Shown piece after piece: positions 1 through 9,161 of a stretch of DNA of 46,804 nt. Origin of the DNA: Corallococcus sicarius (GTDB taxonomy: Bacteria > Myxococcota > Myxococcia > Myxococcales > Myxococcaceae); assembly GCF_003611735.1 (NCBI RefSeq), contig NZ_RAWG01000036.1:1-46804 (forward strand). The letters run 5' to 3'. Positions within the stretch are counted from its first letter, which is position 1. Every line of letters starts with the position of its first letter. Both the position numbers and the translations under genes were made by a program. Under the pieces are notes generated by a model. That model did not search any database. It saw nothing but the letters and a program-made list of their open reading frames with translations, and was not told the DNA's origin.

Positions 1-15
1 GTGTATAAGAGACAG
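1..15. other. Residual Nextera/Tn5 mosaic-end adapter
   Basis: The first 15 bases, GTGTATAAGAGACAG, are identical to the 3' end of the 19-base Tn5 mosaic end used in Nextera libraries. They are placed exactly at the sequence edge, as expected for untrimmed adapter at a contig end. Read through, they encode the artefactual peptide start MYKRQ, which must not be taken as a native N-terminus. Confidence 0.93.
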
Positions 16-564
16 GGGCCAGCGGGGGCGGAGGGGTGGCATGCCTACGCGTCCCTGGGCGCGGGCATCACCCTGGATCATTTCAGCGACTGGCGCGCCA
101 AGGGGCCCGCCCTGCAGGCGTGGCTGGGCGTGGAGACGCCGCCGGGCCTGTCCCTGGGCGCCGTCTTCGAGACGACGCAGACGTGGGGCCAGCAGTTCGC
201 GGACGCGCAGGACCCCTCCCAGCTCAGCCGCGTGCAGTTGGACTACACCGCCGTGGGCATCGAGGCCCGCCTGCGCTTCTTCGGCGACAAGCCGGTGACG
301 CCGTGGCTGGGCGCCCGGCTGGCCAAGAGCTGGGCGAAGCCCTTCACCCCCAACAGCGTGGGCCAGCTGCGACGCGAGGACTTCGACGTCACCAGCATGG
401 CCTTCCGCGTGGGCCTGGACGGCTGGTTCAGCGACCGCTGGGGCGTGTCGCTCGCCACCTCCCTCCAGTTCTGCGACCTGAAGTTCACGAAGGACCCCAC
501 CGCGGACAGCACCTGCGCGAAACCCCTGCAGAGCATCATCGCGGGACCCGTGCTGCGGTTTTGA
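16..564 (+). CDS. Outer-membrane beta-barrel-like protein, 5'-truncated
   Basis: This is the C-terminal part (about 182 residues) of a protein whose start lies beyond the contig edge; the apparent GTG start at base 1 belongs to the sequencing adapter. The visible part alternates hydrophobic and polar residues in short strands broken by Gly/Asp turns, for example LSLGAVFETTQTWG, GIEARLRFFG and SMAFRVGLDGWF. It ends in aromatic Phe (GPVLRF), a usual C-terminal signal for outer-membrane barrel insertion. Two cysteines near the C-terminus could form a disulfide. The stop overlaps a possible upstream ATG of the next gene. No specific family was recognised; an OmpW/OmpA-like barrel or a generic porin-like domain is possible. 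Confidence 0.6.
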   Translation, partial: GPAGAEGWHAYASLGAGITLDHFSDWRAKGPALQAWLGVETPPGLSLGAVFETTQTWGQQFADAQDPSQLSRVQLDYTAVGIEARLRFFGDKPVTPWLGARLAKSWAKPFTPNSVGQLRREDFDVTSMAFRVGLDGWFSDRWGVSLATSLQFCDLKFTKDPTADSTCAKPLQSIIAGPVLRF

Positions 565-584
565 TGCGGTTAGAGTGCGCGCCC

Positions 585-1295
585 ATGAACGCGCCGTCTC
601 CCCCCCCGGGTCCCCGCTGGCTGTACCTGCATGGCTTCGCGTCCGGCCCCTCCTCCACCAAGGGCCTCTGGCTGGACGCCCACTGGGCGAAGCAGGGCAT
701 CTGCCTGGAGCGCCTCAACCTGCGCGTGCCGTCGCTGGAGCGCCTGAGCCTGGGCGCCATGCTGGACACCGTGCGAGACACGCTGGGCGCCCCGCAGGAG
801 CGCGCGGTGCTCATCGGCTCCAGCCTGGGCGGGCTCGTCGCCGCGCGCTGCGCGCAGCAGGACCCTCGCGTGGGCGCGCTGGTGCTGCTCGCCCCCGCCT
901 TCCACTTCGTCGAACAACTCCAGCGCCGCATGGGCCAGGACGGCTGGGCCCACTGGCAGCGCACGGGCTTCATTGAAACGGATGACCACGCGGAGAAGCG
1001 CCGCACGCGCGTACACCACGGACTCGTGGAGGAGGCCCAGGCGATGGACGCCCGCCTGGGCGTCTGGCCGGACGTGCGCGTGCCCACCCTCATCGTCCAT
1101 GGTCGGAAGGACGACACCTGCGACGTGCGCTACTCGCGCGAATGGGCGCAGAGCAAACGCCACGTGCGGCTGGTGGAGGTGGATGACGGCCACGAGCTGA
1201 CGGCCTCGCTCCCGCGCATCGCCCTGGAGTCGGATGCGTTTCTCACCCCGTGGCGGGGTGGGGTGGCGCCCCAGCAGGTGTTCACTGCCGGCTGA
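585..1295 (+). CDS. YqiA-like alpha/beta-hydrolase (esterase)
   Basis: This is a 236-residue cytoplasmic alpha/beta-hydrolase resembling the YqiA/UPF0227 esterases. Visible family features are the N-terminal strand and oxyanion motif YLHGFASGPSSTKG (residues 14-27), the nucleophile elbow GSSLGG with Ser80, the acid in VHGRKDD (Asp176/177) and the catalytic His203 in DDGHE. All triad members are present, so the enzyme should be active on an ester or thioester, but the substrate cannot be read from sequence. ATG 585 was chosen because the protein aligns from there; an in-frame ATG at 564 overlapping the previous stop would add seven residues. It is co-directional with the next hydrolase gene. 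Confidence 0.82.
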   Translation: MNAPSPPPGPRWLYLHGFASGPSSTKGLWLDAHWAKQGICLERLNLRVPSLERLSLGAMLDTVRDTLGAPQERAVLIGSSLGGLVAARCAQQDPRVGALVLLAPAFHFVEQLQRRMGQDGWAHWQRTGFIETDDHAEKRRTRVHHGLVEEAQAMDARLGVWPDVRVPTLIVHGRKDDTCDVRYSREWAQSKRHVRLVEVDDGHELTASLPRIALESDAFLTPWRGGVAPQQVFTAG

Positions 1296-1357
1296 CCGGC
1301 GTGCGTCCGCGTGGCCGCCGCCCCTGCCTCGCGCTCGCGCCGGTTAAGGTGGGGACC

Positions 1358-2071
1358 ATGAACCGCGAATACCACCGTTGGTACAGCCAGCGGCTGAACC
1401 GGGACATGGAAGTGCTGCTGTACGGGCACTCGGGCGAGCCCATCATCCTGGTCCCCACCAGCAAGGGCCGCTTCTATCAAGCCGAGGACTTCGGCCTCAT
1501 CGGCGCCATCGCGGACTGCATCGCCGCGGGCCGCTACGTCGTGGTGTGCGTGGACTCCGTGGATGAGGAGTCCTGGTACAACAAGGACGTCGCCCCCGCC
1601 GTGCGCGTGGCCCGCCATGCCCAGTGGGAGGACTACCTCGTCCATGAAGCGGTGCCGCTCGTGCGCAGCCGCGCCAGCGGGGGCCGGCTCACGCTCGCCG
1701 GGTGCAGCCTGGGCGGCTTCCACACGTACAACGTGGGCCTGCGCCACCCGGACATCTTCCAGCGCCTCATCTCCATGGGCGGCAAGTTCGAGACGGACGA
1801 CTTCCTCGACGGCCACCACGACGAACAGGTGTACTTCCACACCGCGCCGCATTGGCTGCCCGGCCTGCACGACAACGCACGGCTGAACGCCCTGCGCCGC
1901 GTGGAGATGACGCTGGCCGTGGGCGAGCACGACTTCTGCCGCCCCTCCAACGAGAACCTCTCCAAGCTGCTCTGGCAGAAGGACATCCGCAACGACCTGT
2001 CCATCTGGGACGGCGGCACCCACGACTGGCCCGTGTGGCGGCAGATGATCCGCCACTACCTGCCGGCCTGA
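1358..2071 (+). CDS. Esterase-family alpha/beta-hydrolase (esterase D-like)
   Basis: This 237-residue protein belongs to the putative-esterase type of alpha/beta-hydrolases. It starts with a short beta region (RDMEVLLYGHSGEPIILVP) and has the nucleophile elbow AGCSLGGF with Ser117. A probable acid lies in VGEHDFCRPSNEN and a probable catalytic His in GGTHDWPVW, so the triad looks complete. There is no signal peptide, so it should be cytoplasmic. The ATG at 1358 follows a purine-rich AAGGTGGGG stretch that serves as ribosome binding site. The gene ends 17 bases from the end of the convergent MATE gene. Substrate is unknown. Confidence 0.8.
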   Translation: MNREYHRWYSQRLNRDMEVLLYGHSGEPIILVPTSKGRFYQAEDFGLIGAIADCIAAGRYVVVCVDSVDEESWYNKDVAPAVRVARHAQWEDYLVHEAVPLVRSRASGGRLTLAGCSLGGFHTYNVGLRHPDIFQRLISMGGKFETDDFLDGHHDEQVYFHTAPHWLPGLHDNARLNALRRVEMTLAVGEHDFCRPSNENLSKLLWQKDIRNDLSIWDGGTHDWPVWRQMIRHYLPA

Positions 2072-2088
2072 AGCACCGCCCCCGGCCC

Positions 2089-3498
2089 CTACTGCTCCAG
2101 GGGCCGGAGCGTGCCCGCGCTCACGCGCCAGAAGCGCCACAGCACCGCCAGCGACACGGTGATGAGGCCCGCGCACAGGCCCCACCAGATGCCCAGCACG
2201 CCCATGCCCAGGCCGAAGCCCAGCAGCAGCGTCAGGGGCAGGCCGACGACGTAGTGCCCCACGATGTTCGCCACGAAGGTGAAGCGCGTCTCGCCCGCGC
2301 CGCGCAGCACGCCCGCGCCCACGCCCTGCACGCCGTCGAACACCTGGAAGATGGCGCTCACCATCAGGAGCGGCAGCAAGAGCGGCAGCACCTCCGGCGG
2401 CGCCCCCGCGAGCCTCGCGAGGCTGCCGGGGAACAGGGCGAACACGAGCCCGCCCAACGCCATCACCACCGCGCCGGTGCCGAAGGCCATGAACCCGCTG
2501 CGCCGCGCCTGCGGCGTGTCGTGCGCGCCCACCGCCCAGCCCACCCGCACGCTGCCCGCGTTGCCAATGCCCAGCGCCATGGTGAAGGTGAGGCTCGCGA
2601 ACGCGATGGCGATCTGATGCGCGCCCACGCTCTCCGGCCCCAACCGCGCGGCCAGCACGCCCGCCAGCGCGAAGACGCCCACCTCCGCCGCGATGTGCAG
2701 GCCAATGGGCAGCCCCACCCGGAAGGCCCGCAGTTGATCCGCGACCACCGGCAGCAGGGAGGGCTTGCCCGACACGGGAATCCCGCGGATGGCGCGCGCC
2801 ACGATGGCCACCTCCATCGCCGTGCACAGGAGCGTGGACAGCGCCGCGCCCGCCGCGCCCATCGCCGGCACGCGCGTGAGGGGCCCCGCCCACGCGGGCA
2901 GCGAACTTCCGCCGAAGACGAACAGCGGCACCATCATGAGGTTCAGCACGTTGGCCACCACGGTGGACACCACCAGCGGCCGGGGCTTCCCGATGGCCTG
3001 CAGGTACGCGCGCGCCGTGAGGAAGATGAGCATCAGCGGCAGGCCGGGGGCGCGGAAGTGCAGGAAGGCGCGCACCTGGACGATCTGCTCCTCCGCCACG
3101 CCCACCCACGGCAGCGCGGACGGCACGGAGATGAGCACCCCCCACAGCACCACCCCCACGAAGGCGGACAGCCACACGCCCTGCCAGAGCACGCTGCGCG
3201 CCCGCACCGGGTTGCCGGCGCCAATGGCCTGCGACACCAGCGGATCCACGCCCATCATCAGCCCCATGCCGAAGCTGCTGACGGCGAAGAAGAGGCTGTG
3301 GCTGAGGCCCACCGCGGCCAGCGCGGACGTGCCGGCCCGGCCGACGATGAGCGTGTCCACCAGGCCCATGAGCGACTGGCCCGCCTGCGCGATGCACAGC
3401 GGCAGGGCCAGCGCGAGCAGGGCGCGCAGCTCCCCCCGGTTCCGGGCCGAGGAGGCCGGAGGGGACGACACGGACGGCTCGGGGGCATCGGGCGGCAT
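2089..3498 (-). CDS. MATE-family efflux transporter
   Basis: This 469-residue integral membrane protein has about twelve hydrophobic segments in the two-times-six arrangement of MATE drug/cation antiporters. The N-terminal half carries the family pattern ALPLCIAQAGQSLMGLVDTL, followed by GRAGTSALAAVGLSHS and MGVDPLVSQAIGAGNP. The second half repeats the pattern (GLPIGLHIAAEVGVFALAG; AHQIAIAFASLTFTMALGIG). Such proteins export drugs, flavonoids or other cationic compounds using a sodium or proton gradient. I chose ATG 3498 because upstream in-frame codons to 3606 encode a Pro/Ala-rich stretch unlike this family. The substrate cannot be inferred from the neighbours. Confidence 0.9.
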   Translation of the reverse strand: MPPDAPEPSVSSPPASSARNRGELRALLALALPLCIAQAGQSLMGLVDTLIVGRAGTSALAAVGLSHSLFFAVSSFGMGLMMGVDPLVSQAIGAGNPVRARSVLWQGVWLSAFVGVVLWGVLISVPSALPWVGVAEEQIVQVRAFLHFRAPGLPLMLIFLTARAYLQAIGKPRPLVVSTVVANVLNLMMVPLFVFGGSSLPAWAGPLTRVPAMGAAGAALSTLLCTAMEVAIVARAIRGIPVSGKPSLLPVVADQLRAFRVGLPIGLHIAAEVGVFALAGVLAARLGPESVGAHQIAIAFASLTFTMALGIGNAGSVRVGWAVGAHDTPQARRSGFMAFGTGAVVMALGGLVFALFPGSLARLAGAPPEVLPLLLPLLMVSAIFQVFDGVQGVGAGVLRGAGETRFTFVANIVGHYVVGLPLTLLLGFGLGMGVLGIWWGLCAGLITVSLAVLWRFWRVSAGTLRPLEQ

Positions 3499-3607
3499 GG
3501 CGGGGCCTATAGCCTCTTCGGGCGGGGATTGCGCTGCCCGAGCGACGGACGCGCCTGCCCTCCCCGCCTGACCGCCCATCACCGGGCCGTGGGCCGTCAC
3601 CCCCACA

Positions 3608-5755
3608 TCAGGGGTTGGAAACCCGGGGGAAGCGCGTGGTGACCAGCGGCGTCTGGAGGCTGCCCACCTTCGCCACGCGCACGCCGCCGTCGCTGATGGC
3701 GTAGACGTAGTCGTCCGCCATCACGCTGCGGCGCACATCCGGCGCGTAGTACCAGTTCCACGGGGGCGACCCCGTGCGGTCGAACAGGTCCGACATGGAC
3801 ACCGCGCCCACCGGGGAGAGGCCCGTCGCCAGGTCCACGCGGAACACGCGCAGCTCCGTGCGGAAGCCCTTCCAGTACTCCTCGTAGGAGTACGGCCGGG
3901 GCGAGTAGTCCGTGAAGGGGATGGCCACCAGCCCCTTGGCCGGGAAGTAGTTGAACGCCTTGTGCTGGGAGAGCGCTTCGCTCCAGCCGTAGGCGCTGCC
4001 GACGAGCTCCGTGTGGGTCTCCTTCGGGTTCGCCAGGTCGCTGACGTCGAAGAGCGACAGCTTGAGCGTCCGCTCTCCGCAGCAGCCGCCGTTGGGGTCC
4101 GTGTGCACGCCCAGGGTCAGCAGGTGGTGGTCACCCACCGGGTGCAGGTACGTGGCGAAGCCCGGCACCTTCAGCTCCCCCACCTTGCGCGGGTGCGCCG
4201 GGTCGCTCAGGTCGAAGGTGAAGAGCGGATCCACCTGGAGGAAGGTGACGATGTAGCCGCGCGGGCCCGCGAAGCGCGCGCTGAAGATGCGCTCCCCTTC
4301 CGCCAGGTCCTCGCTGCGGCCCAGCTCCACCAGGCGCCCGTTCTTCTCGCCCAGCGTCGTCACGCGGCTGGCCGTCGTCGTGCGGCCCCACCACCAGTCC
4401 GGGTGGTCCTCCTGCGGCAGGCGGGTGGTCACCGTGGTGGCCACGCGCAGCACGCCCTCGTACTCGTCCAGGGCGAACTGGTTGAGGGGCGAGCCCTCCA
4501 GCGTGCCGGAGCCCGCGTACACCGCGCGGCCCGGCTGGCGGGTGTCGAACTTGTGCACGTAGGTGAAGTCCTTCTGGCCCGGCTGCGGCCACCACCAGGA
4601 GTGCGCGTGCGCCAGGTAGAGCGAGTCCTTGGACGCGTACACCGTGCCCGGCTCGGCCACGAGGCTGGTGCGCCCGGGCGCCGCCGTGCGTGCATCCAGG
4701 TCCAGCGAGGCCACCGTCACGAAGCCCAGCGCGGACGGCGCGTTGCTCCGGGAGAAGTCACCGCACGACACCGGCAGCGCCGTCGTCACACCGGCCGCGT
4801 CCACGTGCTTGCCCGCGGGCAGCCACCCGTCCAACGTGTTCGCGCGGATGAGCTTCTCGTTGCGCTCCATCTGCGCGTCGATGGCGTCCTCCAGCTTGTC
4901 CTCGTCCTTGAAGAGCTCCTCCGAATAGTCCACCCAGAACTTCACGTCCTCCGGCCAGCGGAACGTGTCGGAGAGCACGAGGCGCACGGAGCTGTCCACG
5001 CGGCGCGCCTGCGTGAAGAGGCCCGGCAGGTAGAGCTGATCCACCACCTTCGGGTTCGCGATGTCGGACACGTCCACCGTCGTCACCTTGGTGCTGTCGG
5101 CGGAGTTGTACGAGCAGCCGAAGCCCGCGCAGTCGAACATCGGCTCGGGGGCGTCTCCGGCGAAGCCACCGCCACCGCCGTAGGAGCCCCCGGCGGGCCT
5201 GCCCGCGAGGCCCAGGTCCACCTGCGAGACGATGACCAGCCGGTGCTGCTCATCCAGCAGCATCTCCCGAGGGTAGCCTTCCACCTCCAGCGAGCCCGCC
5301 AGCGTGAGCTGCTCCGCGGGCCACGAGCGGTGCGCGTAGAGCCGGTTGCCCGACAGCACGAAGATGCGCGTGCCGTCGTTCTGCACGAAGTCCGACTCGT
5401 GCACGCCCTCCACCTGGTTGTTGGTGCCGGTGGAGTCCTTCGGGCCCGCCGAGCCACCGCCCGAGGCGCCGTCGTCCGCGGACATCTCCGGGGGCATGCC
5501 GCCGAAGTCGACGCCCCGGCCGCGGCCGAACCGCTCCCAATACCCCGGCTTCTGCTGCTCCAGGCTCGCGCGCATCTGCTTGGACGCGGTGTCCTCGATG
5601 TACTTCTCCAGGGCCTCGCAGCTGTTGAACCCCTCCAGCCGCAGCGACTGCTGCACGGGTTCGTTCTCCAGCCCGCCCGGCGTCCCCTTCCCGTCGCCGC
5701 ACCCCACCACCGCCAGCAGCGTGAATCCCACCGCTCCGAAACGCGTCCAATGCAT
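3608..5755 (-). CDS. Secreted beta-propeller domain lipoprotein
   Basis: This 715-residue protein has a lipoprotein signal peptide: a hydrophobic stretch followed by VVGC with the lipidated Cys at residue 19. After a low-complexity spacer comes the hallmark of the beta-propeller family seen in bacteria and archaea, TNNQVEGVHESDFVQNDGTR, then repeated blade motifs such as TVDVSDIANPKVVDQLYLPG and FDLSDPAHPRKVGELKVPG. The family is secreted and thought to bind ligands or proteins; no enzymatic residues are evident. A Gly-rich loop (SYGGGGGFAG) and a few Cys residues lie in the first third. ATG 5755 gives an intact signal peptide, whereas the longer frame to 5833 does not. The gene stands between the MATE and response-regulator genes, all on the minus strand. 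Confidence 0.85.
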   Translation of the reverse strand: MHWTRFGAVGFTLLAVVGCGDGKGTPGGLENEPVQQSLRLEGFNSCEALEKYIEDTASKQMRASLEQQKPGYWERFGRGRGVDFGGMPPEMSADDGASGGGSAGPKDSTGTNNQVEGVHESDFVQNDGTRIFVLSGNRLYAHRSWPAEQLTLAGSLEVEGYPREMLLDEQHRLVIVSQVDLGLAGRPAGGSYGGGGGFAGDAPEPMFDCAGFGCSYNSADSTKVTTVDVSDIANPKVVDQLYLPGLFTQARRVDSSVRLVLSDTFRWPEDVKFWVDYSEELFKDEDKLEDAIDAQMERNEKLIRANTLDGWLPAGKHVDAAGVTTALPVSCGDFSRSNAPSALGFVTVASLDLDARTAAPGRTSLVAEPGTVYASKDSLYLAHAHSWWWPQPGQKDFTYVHKFDTRQPGRAVYAGSGTLEGSPLNQFALDEYEGVLRVATTVTTRLPQEDHPDWWWGRTTTASRVTTLGEKNGRLVELGRSEDLAEGERIFSARFAGPRGYIVTFLQVDPLFTFDLSDPAHPRKVGELKVPGFATYLHPVGDHHLLTLGVHTDPNGGCCGERTLKLSLFDVSDLANPKETHTELVGSAYGWSEALSQHKAFNYFPAKGLVAIPFTDYSPRPYSYEEYWKGFRTELRVFRVDLATGLSPVGAVSMSDLFDRTGSPPWNWYYAPDVRRSVMADDYVYAISDGGVRVAKVGSLQTPLVTTRFPRVSNP

Positions 5756-5879
5756 GAGCCGCCCTCCCTCGAAGACTTCGCGGGCAGGGCACGTTGCCAC
5801 GCGCGTGCCAGGGGCGCCGCCGCGCCCTGTCACCTGCGATTGCGGGGGGTTGCGGAGCGCACCGGAGCGCCCGTCGCAC

Positions 5880-7052
5880 TCAGAAACCTGAGGCGCGCGC
5901 GGGGCTGGCGGGGGGAAAACCGAGGGTCTGGGGCACGAAGCGCCCGAAGCGCTGCGCCAGCTGCGCGTCCATGCCCTCCAGCTTGAGCCCCATGCCCGTC
6001 TGCGAACGGAAGGCGCTGCCGGGGCCGGGCGGGTTGGACCACGCCACCACCGCCTCCGCGGCGCACGGCGTGCGCTGGCCCGCCATCACCAGCCGCAGCG
6101 ACAGCCGGGCGCCTTCCCGCGCGGGCGTGAGCGTGCGCACGAAGAGCCCCTGGGGGCTGGCGTCGTGGCTGAAGCCGCTGAGCGTGGGCCCGCCCTGCGT
6201 GGAGAACTCCACCACGGTGAAGAAGGGCACCCGCTCCGCGGCCCGCAGGGGCACGGTGCTCGGCGCCAGGCGCGACAGCACCCGCCCCAGCAGCTCGTCC
6301 GCGCCCAGGTTGCGCTTCTCCAAGAGCGGCGCGCCGCACAGCTCCTGCGCGCGGGCGAGCACGTCCGGCGCCTCCTCCACCCGCGACATCAGCACCAGCG
6401 GCTTGCGCGGGAACTGCTCCCGCAGGCGCGTGGCCAGCGCCAGCGCCTCGCGCGGCAGCCGCGACACGTCCACCACGAAGCCGTCCAGCCGGTCGCCGTG
6501 GGCGGTGGCCTGCTTCCCCGCGTCGTCCAGGTCCTTCGCGTAGAGCACGTGCAGCCCCTCGTGCTCCAGCGCCCCGCCCAGGAACGTGTGCAGGAAGCGG
6601 CCGCCCTCCACCAGCAGCATGCCGCGGCCGCGCGGAGGCCCCGTCCAGGCGCGCTCCCGGGACGCGCGCACCGCGGCCACCTTCGCCGCCAGCGCCTCCT
6701 GGCTCACGGGCTTGGGCAGGAAGTCGTCCGCGCCCGCGCGCCCGCAGTGCATCACCTCATGGGGCTCGTCCGCGGCGGTGAACATCACCACCGGCACGTT
6801 GCGCCCGGCCGCGTGCGCCTTCACCGCGCGGCACGCCTCGTCCCCCTGCAGCTTCTCCAGGTGCAGGTCCATCAGGATCAACGCCGGCACGCGCTGCTCC
6901 AGCTCCAGGAGGCACGCGTCCGCCCCCTCCAGCGCCACCACGTCGCAGCCCATGCGCGCCAGGTGCAGCCGCACCACGTCCCGCGCCGTCCGCGAGTCGT
7001 CGACGACGAAGACCAGGTCTCTCGGCCGGGGAGAAAATCCGGGGGTCACCAT
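5880..7052 (-). CDS. Response regulator with two receiver domains and PilZ
   Basis: This is a 390-residue signalling protein. Receiver domain 1 (about residues 11-125) is complete, with acidic pair Asp18/Asp19, phospho-acceptor Asp62 in LILMDLH, Thr92 and Lys114. A second receiver-like domain (about 140-265) keeps an Asp in VVDVSRL but has VEGG in place of the acidic pair, so it is probably not phosphorylated. The C-terminal PilZ domain (about 275-385) has RAAER as the RxxxR motif and HDASPQG as the D/NxSxxG motif, both required for cyclic-di-GMP binding. The protein could therefore join a phosphorelay to cyclic-di-GMP. The ATG at 7052 directly precedes the receiver fold. It lies 93 bases downstream of the Hsp70-like gene on the same strand and may be co-transcribed with it. 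Confidence 0.87.
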   Translation of the reverse strand: MVTPGFSPRPRDLVFVVDDSRTARDVVRLHLARMGCDVVALEGADACLLELEQRVPALILMDLHLEKLQGDEACRAVKAHAAGRNVPVVMFTAADEPHEVMHCGRAGADDFLPKPVSQEALAAKVAAVRASRERAWTGPPRGRGMLLVEGGRFLHTFLGGALEHEGLHVLYAKDLDDAGKQATAHGDRLDGFVVDVSRLPREALALATRLREQFPRKPLVLMSRVEEAPDVLARAQELCGAPLLEKRNLGADELLGRVLSRLAPSTVPLRAAERVPFFTVVEFSTQGGPTLSGFSHDASPQGLFVRTLTPAREGARLSLRLVMAGQRTPCAAEAVVAWSNPPGPGSAFRSQTGMGLKLEGMDAQLAQRFGRFVPQTLGFPPASPARASGF

Positions 7053-7145
7053 GACTCCCGGAGATAAACGGACTCTTGGAAACGCACCACGGACCCCGCG
7101 AGGCAACGTGCGCTGGTGGACGCCTCAGGGCCGTGGCGCGGGACG

Positions 7146-8972
7146 TCAGCCCCGCGGTTCCGCGCGACCCGACAGAAGCTGCGTCAGCTGGCGGGCAATC
7201 TGGGCGCACTGTGCCGCGTCCCCGGCCTCCAGCGCGTCCTTGCCGCCCACCAGCAGTTGCTGGACGGTGCCCACCGCGGACTCGGTCTCCGGGCTGGGGT
7301 TCTCCTTCGCGCTCTTCTGGAGCAGGCGGGCGAGCTTCTCCCCGCGCTCCAGCAGCTTGCGGAAGGTCTCCTCCGCGCGGCGCGCGTCCACCACGCCCTG
7401 CGCCTGGGCGTAGTTGAGCTGCTCCTGGCCCAGCTTCTCCACCTCACCCTGGGGCAGGCTCGCGCGGGCCTCCAGGCGGACCAGGTCCATGTTGCCGGAG
7501 GTGAGGTCGGTGGCCTTCACCGCGAGGATGCCCTCGCTGGACAATTCGAAGACGACCTCCAGCGGCGTCTCTCCGCGCGCGGCGACGTGGAGGTTCTTGA
7601 GGACCACCTCGCCCAGCTTGTGGTTCTCGTCCTGGAACTCGCTCTCCCCCTGGTACACGGGGATGCGCGCCTCGGACTGGCCGGAGGTGCCCGGGAAGAA
7701 GATGTCGCGCGCCACCACCGGCACGCCCGTGTTCTTGGGGATGAGGCGCTTCACGCGCCCGCCCATCACGCCCACGCCCAGGCTCTGGCTGGCCACGTCC
7801 AGGAGCAGCGCCTGCCCCGCCTGCCGGATGAGCTCATCCGCCTGCACCGCGGCGCCCAGCGCCACGGCTTCGTCCGGGTGCACGTCCGTGGACGGCGCGC
7901 GGCCGAAGAAGTCCGCCACCAGCCGGCGCACCAGGGGCACGCGCGTCATGCCGCCCACGAGCAGCACCACGTCCACCGAGCGCGGATCCATCTTCGCCTC
8001 GGCCATCACCGTCTTGCAGACCTCCAGGCAGCGGCGCGACAGGGGCTCCGACAGCGTCTCGAAGAAGCTGCGCGTGAGCGCGGTGTTGATTTCGGTGAAG
8101 CGCTTCACGCCCGCGGTGTGGTCACCCAGGCCGGACACGGAGATGGTGGCCTCGTCCGCGTCCGTCAGCTCGCGCTTGGCCGCCTCCGCCGCCACCTTCA
8201 GGCGCCGCAGCGACTGCGGATCCCTGGACACCGCGTCCTGGAAGGAGTCCTCCACCTGCGCCAGCAGCCACTGGACGATGCGCTGATCAAAGTCCTCGCC
8301 CCCGAGCGCGTGGTCGCCGCCCGTGGCCTTCACCTCGAAGACGCCCGCCTTCACGTCCAGGATGGACACGTCGAAGGTGCCGCCGCCCAGGTCGAACACC
8401 AGCGCGCTGCCCTCGAAGCCGCGCGACAGGCCGTACGCCAGCGCCGCCGCGGTGGGCTCGTTGACGAGCCGCACCACGTCCAGCCCCGCGATGCCCGCCG
8501 CCTCCCGCGTGGCCTGGCGCTGGTTGTCGTCGAAGTTCGCGGGGACGGTGATGACGCACTTGCGCACGTCGCGCCCGAAGTGCGCCTGCGCGTCCAGGCG
8601 CAGCTCGCCCAGGATGAAGGCGGAGATCTGCGCCGTGGGCAGCACCCGGCCCGCCAGCTTCACGCGCACGTCTCCGGTGGGGCCGGCGACGAGCGGATAG
8701 GGCACCATCGCCTTCGCCTGCTGCACGAGCTCTGGCGTGTAGCGCCTTCCAAGGAAGCGCTTGGTGGCCCACACCACCGCGTCGGGTTGCTCCTCCGCGA
8801 GCATCTGGGCGGCTTGACCCACCACGCGGTCGCCCGCGCGAGTGAGCCCCACCACCGAGGGCGTGAGGCGGCCTCCCGCACGGGAAGGGATGAGGCGCGG
8901 ACGTCCGTCTTCAACGGTCGCCACGACGCTGTTGGTAGTGCCCAGGTCGATGCCGATGACGGGTTCTTGCAT
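7146..8972 (-). CDS. Hsp70 (DnaK-type) chaperone
   Basis: This 608-residue protein is an Hsp70 with all three family signatures: [10 protein letters not shown] at the N-terminus, [12 protein letters not shown], and the segment around [10 protein letters not shown]. The nucleotide-binding domain occupies about residues 1-370 and is followed by a linker and a substrate-binding beta domain ([19 protein letters not shown] onward). The helical lid is short and ends in a Gln-rich C-terminus without the EEVD-like or acidic tail of housekeeping DnaK. It is slightly shorter than DnaK (about 640 residues), and no dnaJ or grpE lies beside it, so it is probably a specialised paralog. ATG 8972 is fixed by the Hsp70 start. 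The mRNA shows no clear ribosome binding site before it. It is divergent from atpH. Confidence 0.92.
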   Translation of the reverse strand: MQEPVIGIDLGTTNSVVATVEDGRPRLIPSRAGGRLTPSVVGLTRAGDRVVGQAAQMLAEEQPDAVVWATKRFLGRRYTPELVQQAKAMVPYPLVAGPTGDVRVKLAGRVLPTAQISAFILGELRLDAQAHFGRDVRKCVITVPANFDDNQRQATREAAGIAGLDVVRLVNEPTAAALAYGLSRGFEGSALVFDLGGGTFDVSILDVKAGVFEVKATGGDHALGGEDFDQRIVQWLLAQVEDSFQDAVSRDPQSLRRLKVAAEAAKRELTDADEATISVSGLGDHTAGVKRFTEINTALTRSFFETLSEPLSRRCLEVCKTVMAEAKMDPRSVDVVLLVGGMTRVPLVRRLVADFFGRAPSTDVHPDEAVALGAAVQADELIRQAGQALLLDVASQSLGVGVMGGRVKRLIPKNTGVPVVARDIFFPGTSGQSEARIPVYQGESEFQDENHKLGEVVLKNLHVAARGETPLEVVFELSSEGILAVKATDLTSGNMDLVRLEARASLPQGEVEKLGQEQLNYAQAQGVVDARRAEETFRKLLERGEKLARLLQKSAKENPSPETESAVGTVQQLLVGGKDALEAGDAAQCAQIARQLTQLLSGRAEPRG

Positions 8973-8988
8973 GGGGCGGGAGGACCCC

Positions 8989-9017
8989 ACGCTACGGTGA
9001 CCCGCCGCTTCCGCCAA
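8989..9017 (-). promoter_or_regulatory. Possible promoter of the Hsp70-like gene
   Basis: Read on the minus strand, TTGGCG (9012-9017) and TAGCGT (8989-8994) are separated by 17 bases, a possible housekeeping-type -35/-10 pair. Transcription would begin only about ten bases before the ATG, fitting the missing ribosome binding site. This is pattern-only evidence. Confidence 0.25.
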
Positions 9018-9073
9018 GTCCCTTGCTTCCCGGGCGTTCACCTTGCGGTCGCTGGGCCGGCCTGCCCGGCCCC

Positions 9074-9115
9074 GGGACCGGCGCTCCGGGGCCGGCACTC
9101 CAGGACCGGCGCGGG
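9074..9115 (+). repeat. Three imperfect 14-bp direct repeats before atpH
   Basis: GGGACCGGCGCTCC (9074-9087), GGGGCCGGCACTCC (9088-9101) and AGGACCGGCGCGGG (9102-9115) form a head-to-tail array in the divergent Hsp70-like/atpH intergenic region. Each unit centres on a CCGGC core, so the array could be regulator sites or simple low-complexity expansion. It ends 46 bases before the atpH start. Confidence 0.6.
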
Positions 9116-9161
9116 AACCGGATTGCCGTGGGGGATTCCCCATGCTAAGGGCGCCAGCGTC

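Noticed and set aside
1130..3397. Long minus-strand frame across the esterase and MATE genes
   Set aside because: Low-complexity Arg/Gly/Ala sequence in the wrong frame; the MATE protein is encoded in another frame of the same strand with proper membrane segments.
7116..9161. Plus-strand frame continuous with atpH, opposite the Hsp70-like gene
   Set aside because: Only the part from ATG 9162 matches the delta subunit; the upstream part is antisense of the chaperone gene.
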